Source of the DNA: an uncultured Lachnospiraceae bacterium
Lineage (GTDB): Bacteria; Bacillota; Clostridia; Lachnospirales; Lachnospiraceae
NCBI GenBank assembly: GCA_910585715.1
Contig: CAJUEX010000012.1
Coordinates: forward strand, 18,829 to 82,828
Reading direction: 5' to 3'
Length of the DNA stretch: 64,000 nucleotides
Shown here in pieces: positions 15,954-23,346 of this stretch (its first letter is position 1; every line of letters starts with the position of its first letter). The notes under the pieces were generated by a model that was not told the DNA's origin, did not search any database, and was given only the letters and a program-made list of their open reading frames with translations. The position numbers were made by a program, and so were the translations under genes.

Positions 15954-17903
15954 CTAATAGGTTAAAACATTAAAACCACATTGTTCAAATTTATTTACAA
16001 GACTTCCTTCAAATCCTTGAATATCCTTTTTAGCAATTATAATAGACAAATTTCTTCTTGCTCTCGAACAACCCACATAAAACAATTTATATGCGCTTAA
16101 AGCACCATATACAAGATTTTCCTTCAAACATGCCTTGGCACTTGTAACGCCATCCTTATCCAAATATTTTTGAACAACAGGATTTAACAAATATTGATAA
16201 TAAGGATTTTCTGATTGAACGTCCGAAAAGGCACTTACTCTCTGGTAAATATACTCTTTATGTGCCATATAATCTTCTTTCTTCATATTAGAACTTTTCA
16301 TTCCTATAATTGACTCTATTTCTTTTAACATTTTTTTATAATCATAATAAAACAATTCAAATTCTGACAATCTAACTTCCGCAACACTCCACAATTCAAA
16401 GAACCTGGTTATATTTACAATTGGCTCATGGCTACTATTATCTGCCATAAAAATTACGGTATCATGACTTTCACCTTTTACCCCATGTTGTGTAGATATA
16501 TGTGGATTCTGAAGATACTTTACAAGATTATGAAATTCCTGAAGCGGTGTCTCTAAAACATTTGCATAATCTTCATCTCCTATTATCTCATCTAAGTATT
16601 CTGCATTGAGCATATCCATCTCTTTTGCGTGGTTTAAAAAGTCAATAATCTTTTCTTTGCCATTTTCAAAAACACCCAGCACACTTTCAAGAAATTTCTT
16701 CACCACATTCTTATCTGCATGTTGCTTAACCGTGTATTTTGAAACATTTAACGCCTTCTTATGTTCTTTAATTTTCCTTAATACCTGTCCATACAATTCT
16801 TTTCTATAATCTAAATCAATTTGCATAAATAGAAATAGCAAAGAAAACAATTTATCCGGATTAGTATTATCAAAGTTCGTTAACACATCAACAACTCCAT
16901 GCTTCTTTCCGAATCCGTATCTATCCATCTTCTGTACTGCATCATATAATGTTTCTACCCCAATGCTACAGAACCGATTTTTATTCAGCAAATATAAAAC
17001 CATTGCATCTGGATATTCGTTCTTTTTCTTTATTAGTGCTTCATCAGGTGACTGTGTAATAATAATCTCCGGCAAGAAACTCATATCTTCATCCTTGTTC
17101 TTCTTATAAGGAACTTGTACATAAGCTTCATCATTATATATATAATTCAAAATTGAAACTATGCGAGGCGTCGTTCTGTAATTGGTAGTCAAACTTTCCG
17201 AACGATTCAAAGTCGAAAGTTCTTTTTCAAAACTCCCATCATATGTCTTGTATATTTGCTGCATTTTATCTCCCAGCAAATACATCCTTCCATTTCCATT
17301 TTTCATTGCTTCATAAAAAATGTGTAACACATCTGCAGATGTATCTTGATATTCATCTATAAAAACCAATTGATATTTATCTGCAATTTTTCTTTTTATA
17401 ACAGGAAATTTATCAGTCACTGCTCTCGTAAAAGATATCAAATCATCATGTGATAGTGCACCTTTATACAGCGAATTATATGGTGCTTCATTATAAGAAA
17501 TTCTTTGAATATTGTTACGTACAGTGGCTTCATCAAGCATTCCGTACTGTTCTATAAAACGTTGATTACTTTCTCGCACATTTTCCTTATCCTCTATATT
17601 TTCAATTCTCTCTTTAATACTATCTTTATATATTTCCCAATACAAATCAATAATGTCCTTATGAGAAAAAAAACTGCTAATAAAATGATTAATAAAAGAA
17701 TGAATGGTGCCAAAAAACACATTATCAGATTCAATATCCTTAGACAATTCATCTGCAGCCCTATTGGTGTATGTGATACATAATATATTGTCATCTGGAT
17801 TTTCGCGCAAATGAGTTTCTACCCTTCGTCTGATTTCTGTTGTTTTTCCACTTCCTGCCGGTGCATTTAACAAAAATATATTTTCACTTATTTCATCAAC
17901 CAT
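15954..17903 (-). CDS. UvrD/Rep-like SF1 helicase, GajB-like partner of the OLD-type nuclease
   Basis: A 649-residue SF1A helicase with a full motif set: Walker A NAPAGSGKT (13-21), LCITYTNRAADEL (41-53), Walker B/Q-linked FIDEYQDTS (181-189), LLGDKMQQIY (209-218), NYRT (241-244), HGVKGESHDT and YVGCSRARRN (609-618). In Gabija systems GajB is such a helicase, encoded just after the OLD-like GajA. Here the ATG overlaps the upstream gene by 16 bases with GAGGGAT upstream, so the two are coupled. It is longer than the ~500-residue type GajB. A repair helicase is possible but unlikely beside an OLD protein. Confidence 0.82.
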   Translation of the reverse strand: MVDEISENIFLLNAPAGSGKTTEIRRRVETHLRENPDDNILCITYTNRAADELSKDIESDNVFFGTIHSFINHFISSFFSHKDIIDLYWEIYKDSIKERIENIEDKENVRESNQRFIEQYGMLDEATVRNNIQRISYNEAPYNSLYKGALSHDDLISFTRAVTDKFPVIKRKIADKYQLVFIDEYQDTSADVLHIFYEAMKNGNGRMYLLGDKMQQIYKTYDGSFEKELSTLNRSESLTTNYRTTPRIVSILNYIYNDEAYVQVPYKKNKDEDMSFLPEIIITQSPDEALIKKKNEYPDAMVLYLLNKNRFCSIGVETLYDAVQKMDRYGFGKKHGVVDVLTNFDNTNPDKLFSLLFLFMQIDLDYRKELYGQVLRKIKEHKKALNVSKYTVKQHADKNVVKKFLESVLGVFENGKEKIIDFLNHAKEMDMLNAEYLDEIIGDEDYANVLETPLQEFHNLVKYLQNPHISTQHGVKGESHDTVIFMADNSSHEPIVNITRFFELWSVAEVRLSEFELFYYDYKKMLKEIESIIGMKSSNMKKEDYMAHKEYIYQRVSAFSDVQSENPYYQYLLNPVVQKYLDKDGVTSAKACLKENLVYGALSAYKLFYVGCSRARRNLSIIIAKKDIQGFEGSLVNKFEQCGFNVLTY

Positions 17904-19987
17904 TTTAATCCCTCACTTATATAATCTGGTTCCATTGTATCTAAAAGATTATTCATAATAACTGAATACATAAAGTCCGTTTTCATTCCTGAAGTAGACC
18001 TTAATATGTCTCTTAATGAAAATTCACTATCTCTTTCACCATTTTTATTACGTGGAACGGAAAACTTTAATTTTGAGCCTTCTTTTTTCTTGTGCCAGTC
18101 ACTCCGTTTCAATTTCATTGCAACATTAAATCCAAAATACTTTCCCAACATAGCCTCTTCCAAGGTTCTTGCATATCCATCATTGGCTGTTTGAAAAGCA
18201 ACATATATCAATCCATCATCGAATATATTTCCGCCATCATCTTTCCACTTGTACAATTGTTCAACATCTGGATTTTCTGTGTCTGATTCATTATAGAAAT
18301 TTTTTATTGTTGTATTTGTAATCTGCGATTTCTTGATCTCTTCGGCATCAATATATTCTTTGTCATAATCTAAATCTGTAATAATAAGAGTTTTTATTTT
18401 TAATAGTTCTATTAAATTGCGATAATTATACGCATATGCGCCTCCAACCTGAATGAATGCTATATATTGCTGACTTAATTTCTTATATTTAGGTAATGTC
18501 AACAACTTTTTTATCAATAGTCTTTCTGTATCACCTTCATATAAAATCGCTTTGTCCGCAAACACAATCTCAGAATATCCAATTTCAAAAAACCAATCGA
18601 AGAAGTTAGCTAATTCCTCATCTTCTGAATTTTTTGACTGTCTGAGTGTTTTCACCAATAATGATGGATTATATAAATTACTTTTAAAATCACCTGCTCT
18701 ACGTATAACCCTCAAATGTGAAATACCAGCCACTCTTACCATCTCATTTGAATGAGTTGTCACTACTCCTTGCAAGCCTTTTTCTCTATAATATGTTATA
18801 AGATATTTAATAAATACCTGTTGCATATGAGGATGCATATGAGATTCCGGCTCCTCAATAAAAAACACATTTACCTTCAACGGATTAATACTTTTTTCAT
18901 ACTCCTTTAATTGAAGGTGCATATAGATCATATTACTGTATCCTAATCCTTGAGAAGCTTCACCCAAGTAGTAACCATCCACATTATAAGTAGTAGTGGT
19001 TATCCGTTGTAACAGTTCGCTTATATCGTCTTCTGTAACACTCATATCCAACATCAATTCGCCAGTTTTCCCACCATTAGTTTGCTCTAATGCATCTATT
19101 GTATCTTTTAATGATTTCAAAGATGCCGCTCTTACTTTCTCATCGATTTTTTTATTCTGAATAGGTTTGAGCAATTCATCAGGCAACGAGTTAATTAATT
19201 CATTCCACCCTTCATCCAACTTGACCATTTTTATCATTTGTTTGCTCAACATATGAGAATGATCTGTATCATCATCGTCTAACGGTCTACTCGCTTTGAT
19301 ATATGTAAAATTAAATAATTTTCTAAATTCCTTAACCTCATCCATTCTACATCTATTAATATAGTCCTTGTCGCAAAAATAACATGTCGGTTTTATGGAA
19401 TTCACATATACCTTTACTAACAACTGCTGTAAATATCGCTGTTTTAAATCTTTATTTGGCTCTTCTAACTCAGAGAATCTTTTCTTTATTTTTTCATAGC
19501 TCTCTGATACATTTTTTACAAACAATCTCCTATTGATCTCAAAACAATAAACAAAATAGAATGAATGCTTATTCTCATCCAAATCCATAATATAATCCGC
19601 AAATAATTTGATATCATCTTCTATATCATCATAGTCAATCTGCATATAGACTTCCGTTGTTTTAATTATGATTTTTTCTTTATCATCAGACTCTGGTAAG
19701 ATTTTGTTGATTAAATCCGTTTCTATTTGCTCTACACTCTTACCATTTTTACAAAAGTCTTCAAACAACGGAAACACTTTATCAATCCACGCTTTCATAT
19801 TTTTTGCCGGAATATCTGATTCTGTATAAGCTATCTTTTCACTAGAAATCATATTTTTTATTAACGTTATCAACGATGTTTTTCCACTATTATTAGTACC
19901 TGCAATAATGGTCACATCATTATCAAAATCCAGTTCCGCTTTATCAAATTGTCTATAATCATTTACAATCATTTTAATAATTTTCAT
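17888..19987 (-). CDS. OLD-family ATPase with C-terminal TOPRIM nuclease domain, GajA-like
   Basis: A 699-residue protein: an N-terminal ABC/SMC-like ATPase split by a long helical insert, then a TOPRIM domain. Seen: Walker A GTNNSGKTS (30-38), signature-like EASQGLGYS (343-351), Walker B VFFIEEPESHMHP (374-386), THS (411-413), TOPRIM YEGDTERLL (483-491) and DLDYDKE (538-544). The type GajA is ~580 residues, so this one is enlarged. The insert has three close cysteines (C202, C205, C213). With the overlapping helicase gene it forms a Gabija-like pair, probably nucleic-acid-cutting phage defence; the function is inferred. Confidence 0.82.
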   Translation of the reverse strand: MKIIKMIVNDYRQFDKAELDFDNDVTIIAGTNNSGKTSLITLIKNMISSEKIAYTESDIPAKNMKAWIDKVFPLFEDFCKNGKSVEQIETDLINKILPESDDKEKIIIKTTEVYMQIDYDDIEDDIKLFADYIMDLDENKHSFYFVYCFEINRRLFVKNVSESYEKIKKRFSELEEPNKDLKQRYLQQLLVKVYVNSIKPTCYFCDKDYINRCRMDEVKEFRKLFNFTYIKASRPLDDDDTDHSHMLSKQMIKMVKLDEGWNELINSLPDELLKPIQNKKIDEKVRAASLKSLKDTIDALEQTNGGKTGELMLDMSVTEDDISELLQRITTTTYNVDGYYLGEASQGLGYSNMIYMHLQLKEYEKSINPLKVNVFFIEEPESHMHPHMQQVFIKYLITYYREKGLQGVVTTHSNEMVRVAGISHLRVIRRAGDFKSNLYNPSLLVKTLRQSKNSEDEELANFFDWFFEIGYSEIVFADKAILYEGDTERLLIKKLLTLPKYKKLSQQYIAFIQVGGAYAYNYRNLIELLKIKTLIITDLDYDKEYIDAEEIKKSQITNTTIKNFYNESDTENPDVEQLYKWKDDGGNIFDDGLIYVAFQTANDGYARTLEEAMLGKYFGFNVAMKLKRSDWHKKKEGSKLKFSVPRNKNGERDSEFSLRDILRSTSGMKTDFMYSVIMNNLLDTMEPDYISEGLKWLMK

Positions 19988-20066
19988 CCGTACATATCCG
20001 CCTTTCTCACAGCCTAAACTCTATGTAAGTTATATGAATACTAATTTGCTCCATCGTAGCGCTATT

Positions 20067-20162
20067 TCAATGCAACCATTTCAAACTATGCATTTCATCT
20101 TTACACTGTTTCAAATTAATAATATCAGCACCATAACGTGCTTCAAACATTTTTACACCCAT
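20067..20162 (-). CDS. Possible 31-codon small ORF inside the defence island
   Basis: ATG 20162 is preceded by a good ribosome-binding site (TTAGGAGATGAC). The ORF reads MGVKMFEARYGADIINLK and stops at 20067. It lies between the basic small protein and the OLD gene. It may be a real leader/small protein or the start of a decayed gene. No family is recognised. Confidence 0.35.
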   Translation of the reverse strand: MGVKMFEARYGADIINLKQCKDEMHSLKWLH

Positions 20163-20241
20163 TTTGTCATCTCCTAAATTTATATATAAAAATGAGCCCT
20201 TTTAAGACATGCTCAGGTCTATGATTTTCAGCTACTCAATA

Positions 20242-20367
20242 TCAGTGGCACTTCACCTTGTGATTAGCCAATGTCTTTCCAGCTTTACTTTTGGTACTCT
20301 TGCTGGTTGATTTACGTGCTAATTTCTTAGCTGCATCACCGACTTTACCGCCATGATGTACTGCCAT
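20242..20367 (-). CDS. 41-residue highly basic small protein
   Basis: ATG 20367 has an almost ideal AAAGGAGG eight bases upstream, so this start is preferred over an in-frame one at 20466. The product is rich in Lys, Ser, Ala and Gly (MAVHHGGKVGDAAKK ... SKAGKTLANHKVKCH) with no membrane segment. It has its own promoter-like -10 (20420-20425) and a terminator just upstream that separates it from the TOPRIM gene. I recall similar Lys/Ser-rich mini-proteins as unnamed neighbours of accessory genes but cannot name a family. Nucleic-acid binding is a guess from charge. Confidence 0.6.
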   Translation of the reverse strand: MAVHHGGKVGDAAKKLARKSTSKSTKSKAGKTLANHKVKCH

Positions 20368-20419
20368 ATCACAATACCTCCTTTGCAAAATCTCCTTGCA
20401 TAAGAAGGCTTTCTTTGGT

Positions 20420-20425
20420 ATTATA
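20420..20425 (-). promoter_or_regulatory. Candidate -10 box for the small basic protein
   Basis: TATAAT on the minus strand, ~50 bases upstream of ATG 20367. A TTGGAC about 19 bases further upstream is a loose -35. It starts just after a terminator, consistent with a separate transcript. Confidence 0.45.
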
Positions 20426-20431
20426 AGTGTG

Positions 20432-20463
20432 CGAAAAAAATAAAGTCCAAAGACCTTCTTTGG
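20432..20463 (-). terminator. Rho-independent terminator after the TOPRIM gene
   Basis: On the minus strand, stem CCAAAGA-AGG-TCTTTGG (20463-20447) is followed by ACTTTA and then seven T (20440-20434). It closes the ATPase/TOPRIM transcript about 70 bases after the stop at 20533. Confidence 0.7.
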
Positions 20464-20473
20464 CAAGGGAATC

Positions 20474-20525
20474 AGTCAGAGTGAATCTCTGACTTTTTCT
20501 ATGTAAAGAGCTACGCTCCTACATA
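20474..20525. other. Two tandem hairpins between TOPRIM and small-protein genes
   Basis: Hairpin one spans 20500-20525 (TATGTA/TACATA with an inner GAGC/GCTC). Hairpin two spans 20474-20494 (AGTCAGAG/CTCTGACT, five-base loop); on the plus strand it is followed by five T, so it could also terminate plus-strand transcripts. With the terminator at 20432-20463 this makes three stem-loops in under 100 bases. Confidence 0.6.
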
Positions 20526-20532
20526 CCAGATA

Positions 20533-21129
20533 TTATTTAGTTTTATCTACACCAAGCGCCTTATACAAAGGATTCAGTTGGTCTTTCACTTCAATTGCTA
20601 TCTTATCAATATTCAAACGCCCTATCATCCCATTGCTCTGTATCCCTTTGTAATAAACCTTATTAGCCTGCTTGTACAGGCGTTGAAGCTTATCATATCC
20701 ATTCTTTCCTGATATTTTAGTATTTTTGCTTAATCTTAAAAACCCTATAATTCCATCTATATCATATAAAAACCAATCTTCAATTGACCTTTTCGCTTCA
20801 ATATGAATTATGTCTGAAGCACCATTATTTATAAGCTCTTTTTTTACCTCGTCCCACTTAATTGGCGGTTTGGGAGCAAAATCAAATACATCTGTATCAC
20901 TGCATAGCACTATCGTAAATACACAGTCGTCTTCATATTTAGGTTTGATTTCTTTTATAAATTTCCTAAGAGCAATGCTTTTGAATCCGCCTATACCTCT
21001 AACATTTCTATATTCAATATTTGTATCAAATTTGCCCAGCGGATGCAGCTTTCTGGCATTTGCAACTACTTGCTTGTAAAATTCAACCTCTGTATCACCT
21101 TCAACGAACAAAACGAGGCATTTACTCAT
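20533..21129 (-). CDS. Stand-alone TOPRIM-domain protein (DUF4276/RloB-like)
   Basis: A 198-residue protein with the acidic TOPRIM signature LFVEGDTEVEFY (E10, E14) and LCSDTDVFDF (D78, D80), then AKRSIEDWFLYD, typical of DUF4276-like proteins. TOPRIM domains in this setting cut DNA or RNA. It overlaps the ATPase gene upstream by eight bases (ATG 21129), so the two proteins are probably made in step as a complex. The pair resembles PARIS (ATPase + TOPRIM) or an OLD protein split into two chains. It is not clearly either. Confidence 0.75.
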   Translation of the reverse strand: MSKCLVLFVEGDTEVEFYKQVVANARKLHPLGKFDTNIEYRNVRGIGGFKSIALRKFIKEIKPKYEDDCVFTIVLCSDTDVFDFAPKPPIKWDEVKKELINNGASDIIHIEAKRSIEDWFLYDIDGIIGFLRLSKNTKISGKNGYDKLQRLYKQANKVYYKGIQSNGMIGRLNIDKIAIEVKDQLNPLYKALGVDKTK

Positions 21130-22408
21130 TCACATCACACTCCAGATAATCACTTATACTATTTTCTGAATCAGCCAGCATTGAGAACAGATAATCTCCC
21201 ATACTCATATGAAATCCAGCCGCATCATTCTCTAATTGTTTCTGACCTAGCTTCTTAAAAGTAAAGAATTCTGCCACTCCGGGCTTTCTATTTACGCCTA
21301 CATGTATCCATGCAGGCTCCAAATAACTAATAATATATGGAGAATGACTGGTAATAATAACCTTACAATCATCCAATAACTGATTTATAATCTGCATATA
21401 TGCCTGAAACAGTCCGGGATGAACAGAGTTTTCAGGCTCCTCAATTGCAATTAATGAGATATTGCTAATATTAGATACGATAATTTTAGTAAGTATCATA
21501 AATACTCTCTTTGATCCATCTGACATCATGGAAAAATTAACCGGATTCATCAGGTTCTTGTCTTTAACAAATAAAACATAGATGGAATTTGTAAATATAA
21601 ACGGTACATCATCAGGCAATTGGTCATTTTCCACAGCATTTATTTTATAATTCTTTACAATCACATCCTCAATGTCCGGGAACAATTGAAAATATACATC
21701 TTTTAATAAATCAAACTTATCCGGATTCTGTTTCTTCAAATTGAAAATTATGCGAGGAAGATTATCTGCATTAATCATCTCATTTTCAAAACCTTTGCGG
21801 ATAATCGGGTCTGGCTGATAAAAACTCTTCGCATCCAGATTATTTTCCATGTACATTCTCATGCCATTCAGCTTTTTAATGATTTCCGCATAGTAAAGCT
21901 CATCATATGCTCTAAGCTTATTGACAACAAGCTCCGAATGCTCAACCTTAATTTTTGATGAACACCTGCCTGTTTCAGAGCTTCTATATAAAACAGCCTC
22001 CTTTGTTCTGCTAATAAACTGTGTATATTTTTGCCCCTTTTCATCTAGTTTAATTTTTAGATATTCCTGGACAATCCGGGGCTCATCATCCTCACCGCAC
22101 TGCCATGAGAACTCATATCCATACTGCACGCAATACTCTTGGCCTGCTTCTTCTGTTAGTACCTCTACCTCAAACTTATAATTTCTGCCTTGCATGCTTT
22201 GGTTAATCGGTATAAGATTGGAATTAGCCATCATCTCCATCTTATCGTCAATGGATGCTTTTATAAAAGCCAATCCAAAATCAATACCTGAAAGTACATT
22301 GGACTTGCCAAAATTATTCAGTGCAACCAGCGCTGTAATATTATCAAAAGTTATTTTTACATCAGATAAATTTTTGAAACCATCTATCAATACGGCCTGT
22401 ATCTTCAT
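21122..22408 (-). CDS. ABC/AAA_21-type ATPase, partner of the TOPRIM protein
   Basis: A 428-residue SMC-like ATPase: DGFKNLSDVKITFDN start, Walker A region ALNNFGKS (29-36), signature-like MSDGSKRV, Walker B IAIEEPENSVHP (~320-331) and ITSHSPY (~352-358). The first P-loop position is Ala instead of Gly. The start ATG 22408 was chosen over 22471 because AAAGGGTG lies just upstream and the conserved fold begins here. The gene heads the island; repeat B with a TATAAC -10-like box lies ~150 bases upstream. Likely a sensor or regulator of the TOPRIM effector; inferred. Confidence 0.75.
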   Translation of the reverse strand: MKIQAVLIDGFKNLSDVKITFDNITALVALNNFGKSNVLSGIDFGLAFIKASIDDKMEMMANSNLIPINQSMQGRNYKFEVEVLTEEAGQEYCVQYGYEFSWQCGEDDEPRIVQEYLKIKLDEKGQKYTQFISRTKEAVLYRSSETGRCSSKIKVEHSELVVNKLRAYDELYYAEIIKKLNGMRMYMENNLDAKSFYQPDPIIRKGFENEMINADNLPRIIFNLKKQNPDKFDLLKDVYFQLFPDIEDVIVKNYKINAVENDQLPDDVPFIFTNSIYVLFVKDKNLMNPVNFSMMSDGSKRVFMILTKIIVSNISNISLIAIEEPENSVHPGLFQAYMQIINQLLDDCKVIITSHSPYIISYLEPAWIHVGVNRKPGVAEFFTFKKLGQKQLENDAAGFHMSMGDYLFSMLADSENSISDYLECDVNE

Positions 22409-22555
22409 AGTGACACACCCTTTCTTTTTTATCATCTTTAACACCATATCACTTATTTTTATAAAACGCAATATTTTTTTTCGTATTTTGTATTTATTTT
22501 ATTTTCTATTCACATTTTTTATTCTTTCACGATGGATTCTTTTTCGCTTTATATT

Positions 22556-22614
22556 TCCTGCAATGTTATATTGCATATTTGCATTTTTTCTTAAGAAATT
22601 ATTATTTTCATTTT
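22556..22614 (-). repeat. Island-flanking direct repeat B / promoter-like segment
   Basis: Partner of repeat A (15670-15730): 25 identical bases at 22590-22614, the rest differing by transitions and a small length change. Minus strand: dyad TGCAAATATGCA followed by TATAAC (22565-22570) in the place where repeat A has TATAAT. It lies upstream of the island's first gene (ATG 22408). Confidence 0.8.
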
Positions 22615-22663
22615 AGTTGGTAGCTATCCAGCTCTCAGTTTTTTATCCAAATTCCATAGCCGG

Positions 22664-22782
22664 AACAGTTCCTTAGCACTGCTGCGTTTTTATCAAAGCA
22701 GGAGCATGGCGACGTAGAAACATTTTCTGCCTGCAGTCGGTTCTGATTCCGGTGTTGGAAATCTGTGGGCTGAACTGTTACG
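22664..22782 (+). repeat. Palindromic element, copy 3 (left half lost)
   Basis: Contains the right part of the core (CTTAGCACTGCTGCG, TTTTTATCAAAGCAGGAGC, GACGTAGAAACATTTTCTG) and a right arm ending CTGAACTGTTAC. To the left it begins AACAGTTCCTTAG (22664-22676), the same 13 bases as the right junction of the MITE-like insert in copy 1 (1303-1315). The left arm is absent. Confidence 0.7.
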
Positions 22783-22857
22783 TTTCACAATTGGCTGTTC
22801 AAGATTTCTATTCACAAAATATCCTGCAGTGCTTATTGTGGAAGGAACAGCTTTATT

Positions 22858-23005
22858 CCCGCGAGCAACGAGCCAAGTGATTGCGTGCAAGCATTTGGCG
22901 ACTGCCGCGAGGTTCAACTTCCCCGCCCCTTGGGGCGTTTCAAGTTTGATGCACCGCTGCTTGCGGCGGGGTCTTTGACTGGCATGCAAATGAAGTGAAA
23001 TGAAA
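22858..23005. other. GC-rich segment with three tandem hairpins
   Basis: Markedly more GC-rich than its surroundings. Stems: CCAAGTG/CATTTGG with an inner TTGC/GCAA (~22872-22897), CGCCCC-TT-GGGGCG (~22923-22936) and CCGC/GCGG (~22954-22966). No convincing ORF. I recall similar sequence in other Lachnospiraceae but cannot name it. It could be a structured RNA or an old repeat. Confidence 0.45.
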
Positions 23006-23346
23006 TGAATACTATGCGCCCGAAAACAGAATACGATATTATCAAAAATGTTGTGACATATTTTTTTGATACACTCATCAATGCCATTATCATGTGCCTG
23101 ATGGTATTCTTAATGGCGGGATTAAAATTTCGGACCATTTTGATAGTCCCCCTGACAATGCGCACAGCCATAATAATTATGAATGTATTTTTTCTCTTAC
23201 TGAAAATGGGAACTTGGTTTCGCAAAAACTGGAACAATACTTCTTTAGCGGATTTATTGTATCGGTGCTGATTTGTTTTGAATATTTAGGCTATGATTAC
23301 TTGCAGTTGCAAAATATAAAAATTTTAAATATATATATGTATATTA
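23005..23346 (+). pseudogene. Possible degraded coding region upstream of the zinc-ribbon gene
   Basis: Two short overlapping plus-strand frames exist here: 23005-23271 (hydrophobic) and 23094-23396 (starting at GTG; reads ...YECIFSLTENGNLVSQKLEQ). Neither has a ribosome-binding site, and both break off before or inside the next gene. They may be pieces of a frameshifted gene whose 3' part is the zinc-ribbon ORF, or chance frames. Confidence 0.25.

Larger units (their letters stand above)
15731..22614 (-). mobile_element. AT-rich defence-like genomic island between repeats A and B
   Basis: About 6.9 kb, visibly more AT-rich than its neighbours. It contains six minus-strand ORFs and no core gene, and is bounded by the direct repeat. 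It holds two ATPase/TOPRIM modules, a UvrD-like helicase and two small ORFs. No integrase, transposase or tRNA is present. Recombination between the repeats would remove the island and leave one promoter-like copy in front of the PLP enzyme gene. Bases 15731-15953 hold no gene that I can see. The mobility mechanism is inferred. Confidence 0.55.

Noticed and set aside
20369..20401. 10-codon upstream ORF ending two bases before the small basic protein
   Set aside because: Too short and without a ribosome-binding site of its own to claim a leader peptide.
20533..22408. Naming the ATPase/TOPRIM pair as PARIS
   Set aside because: Gene order and logic fit, but the TOPRIM protein looks DUF4276/RloB-like; no firm assignment without a profile search.
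15706..22614. Repeats A and B as tRNA-type attL/attR sites
   Set aside because: No tRNA gene and no integrase nearby, and the outer parts have diverged with paired changes.
22914..23237. 107-codon minus-strand frame opposite the degraded region
   Set aside because: Runs into the GC-rich hairpin segment and has no start signal; probably chance.
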